64,000 nucleotides of DNA, taken from contig NZ_AP025305.1 of NCBI RefSeq assembly GCF_036492635.1, forward strand, positions 2,480,001 to 2,544,000, written 5' to 3'. Positions 62,623 through 64,000 of the stretch are shown piece by piece. Source of the DNA: Aureibacter tunicatorum. GTDB lineage: Bacteria; Bacteroidota; Bacteroidia; Cytophagales; Cyclobacteriaceae. Position numbers and translations under genes: made by a program. The stretch's first letter is position 1, and each line of letters starts with the position of its first letter. A model generated the notes under the pieces. It saw nothing but the letters and a program-made list of their open reading frames with translations, ran no database searches and was not told the DNA's origin.

Positions 62623-62673
62623 TGACTAAACTTAAAAACCATCTCCTTATCACAAAACCTATTTAATATTAAA

Positions 62674-62711
62674 GCAAAAAAGGACCTGAATTTCTTCAGA
62701 TCCTTTTTTGC
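62674..62711 (-). terminator. Terminator after the Na+/H+ antiporter gene
   Basis: A long stem, GCAAAAAAGGA-C-CTGAA pairing with TTCAG-A-TCCTTTTTTGC around a 4-base loop, about 20 bases beyond the antiporter stop codon on the minus strand. Confidence 0.88.
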
Positions 62712-62733
62712 TCATACTATATAAAAATAGCGT

Positions 62734-63999
62734 TTATAAAATTAATGATGCCACTAAGCCAAAAATGATCAATGGAATATTGAAATGCAAAAAGGTTGGT
62801 ATGCACGTATCTTTAATATGATCATGCTGATTATCCATATTTAATCCTGAAGTAGGCCCCAACGTGCTATCAGACGCAGGAGATCCTGCATCTCCCAAAG
62901 CTCCAGCCACACCTAACAAGACTATAATCCCTGCTGCGCTAAAACCGAGCTCAATTCCTAATGGACAAAATATGGTCGCCAATATCGGAATCGTTCCAAA
63001 TGAGGTTCCTATTCCCATGGTTACCAACAAGCCCGTTAAAAGCATAAACAATGCGGCCAGAACTTTGCTATTTCCTACGATCATATTTAAATGTCCTACA
63101 AAAGCTTGGACAGCGTCAGTTTCACGAAGAACTTTGCCGTAACCAGAAGCAACTAACATGACAATAGCTATAAAAGCCATCATTTGCAACCCGCCTTTCA
63201 TTGTATCTTCCATTTCAGACCATTTCAAAGTGCCCGATATTAGCAATACTCCCAGACCTGTCAAAGCACCTAGAGGCAAAGACTCCGTTGATAATTGAAC
63301 TACGAAAGCTGATATAGCGCTTATTAATGTTAATGTATGTGACTTATTCCATTGAAAGCTTTGAGTATCTTCAGGCTCATTATATCCAGATGTCTTATAA
63401 TTTCTTTGGCCAGAATAAGTTATAAATACGGCGATCAACAATCCCGCAAACATGCCTAAACCTGGAATCAGCATTGATTTCCAAACTTGACTGGTTTCAA
63501 CGCTAACTCCATTAGCAATCATTTGGTCTTTGATTAAATTATGAAAAACCAATCCGAAGCCTACAGGAAGCATAATATAAGGGGCTTTCAAGCCAAAAGT
63601 TAATCCACAAGCCATTGCTCTTCGATCCAACCTAAACTTGTTCATAATTCCCAAAAGAGGCGGAATAAGAATTGGAATAAACGCTATATGAATAGGTATT
63701 AAATTTTGCGACAGGCAAGCTATAAAAACAATAATGAAAATTAGAATTACTTTCTTTCCTTTCACTAATGATGAAATTCTATTGCTCAATATCCCAGCCA
63801 AACCCGTTTGGCTAATTGCGATGGCATATGCTCCTAAGAGAATATAACTTAATGCCGTTTCAGCATTGTCCCCCATTCCAGATATTAAAATATCCATCGA
63901 TTGCTTAATTGACAAACCAGCGGCAACTCCGCCTATTAAACCGGCTATCAATAAAGATAATATAACATTAAGTCTGCAAAGACACAATATGATCATTGC
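62734..63999 (-). CDS. Na+/H+ antiporter family protein (NhaC-like), 5' end cut by window
   Basis: At least 421 residues, with the frame still open at the right edge, so the true start lies outside. The protein is very hydrophobic with about 11-12 transmembrane helices. It shows the pattern of the Na_H_antiport_2/NhaC-type family: a GDNAETALSYILLGAYAIA block near the N-terminus, IPIHIAFIPILIPPLL, and GDAGSPASDSTLGPTSG near residues 370-386, where the Asp residues probably bind the ion. An inner-membrane sodium- or organic-ion/proton exchanger is expected; the transported ion is not certain. Confidence 0.85.
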   Translation of the reverse strand, partial: AMIILCLCRLNVILSLLIAGLIGGVAAGLSIKQSMDILISGMGDNAETALSYILLGAYAIAISQTGLAGILSNRISSLVKGKKVILIFIIVFIACLSQNLIPIHIAFIPILIPPLLGIMNKFRLDRRAMACGLTFGLKAPYIMLPVGFGLVFHNLIKDQMIANGVSVETSQVWKSMLIPGLGMFAGLLIAVFITYSGQRNYKTSGYNEPEDTQSFQWNKSHTLTLISAISAFVVQLSTESLPLGALTGLGVLLISGTLKWSEMEDTMKGGLQMMAFIAIVMLVASGYGKVLRETDAVQAFVGHLNMIVGNSKVLAALFMLLTGLLVTMGIGTSFGTIPILATIFCPLGIELGFSAAGIIVLLGVAGALGDAGSPASDSTLGPTSGLNMDNQHDHIKDTCIPTFLHFNIPLIIFGLVASLIL

Positions 64000-64000
64000 C

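Noticed and set aside
1-64000. tRNA, rRNA, CRISPR arrays, insertion sequences or prophage
   Set aside because: I looked in all intergenic gaps and saw no cloverleaf-like segment, regular repeat-spacer array, transposase, integrase or phage gene; a covariance-model scan would be decisive for RNA genes.

Overview
The window is AT-rich DNA with the gene content and signal style of a Bacteroidota (Cytophagales-like) bacterium. Supporting signs are many lipoproteins with a Cys lipobox, almost no Shine-Dalgarno sites, a few matches to the Bacteroidota -7 box (TAnnTTTG), type III glutamine synthetase, DUF4493/PCMD, DUF5686 and MbnP-family proteins, menaquinone synthesis (MenD), and an ECF sigma/anti-sigma pair. 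The genus cannot be fixed from sequence alone. I saw no rRNA, tRNA, CRISPR array, insertion sequence or prophage; this looks like ordinary chromosome.

Layout. 1-5.9 kb: the 3' end of an unknown gene, a lipoprotein coupled to a DUF885 putative metallopeptidase, a cold-shock protein, an ACP phosphodiesterase-like protein, a UPF1/SMUBP2-type helicase and a methyltransferase. 6.2-14.1 kb: a five-gene surface locus with three paralogous DUF4493 lipoproteins (two ending in PCMD-like domains), an outer-membrane beta-barrel and a DUF5018-like/PCMD lipoprotein. 14.1-19.9 kb: menD, an ApbE-type flavin transferase, a quinone oxidoreductase, a patatin and an acyltransferase. 20.0-22.9 kb: a compact di-haem peroxidase - MbnP - di-haem peroxidase operon. 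23-34.6 kb: mostly housekeeping (glnS, cysM, yaaA, acyl-ACP and acyl-CoA thioesterases, metG), mixed with TPR, DinB and unknown envelope proteins.

34.6-41.1 kb: an FAH-family hydrolase, then a three-gene MksF-MksE-MksB condensin operon. It resembles the Wadjet/MksBEFG family but has no JetD/MksG nuclease gene beside it. 41.1-47.4 kb: lipoproteins, a nitroreductase, dapD, TPR proteins, a SIMPL protein and an exported cysteine-rich TPR protein. 47.6-57.2 kb: pckA, an M16 peptidase lipoprotein, a DUF5686 outer-membrane protein, an M64 peptidase and hslV. 57.3-64 kb: a lipoprotein, an anti-sigma/beta-barrel fusion with its ECF sigma factor, type III glutamine synthetase, and a Na+/H+ antiporter cut by the window end.

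The units most worth attention are the peroxidase-MbnP triad (likely Trp-to-kynurenine copper-site maturation), the nuclease-less Mks condensin, the DUF4493/PCMD locus, and a CRP/FNR-like palindrome placed about -40 relative to a predicted pckA promoter.
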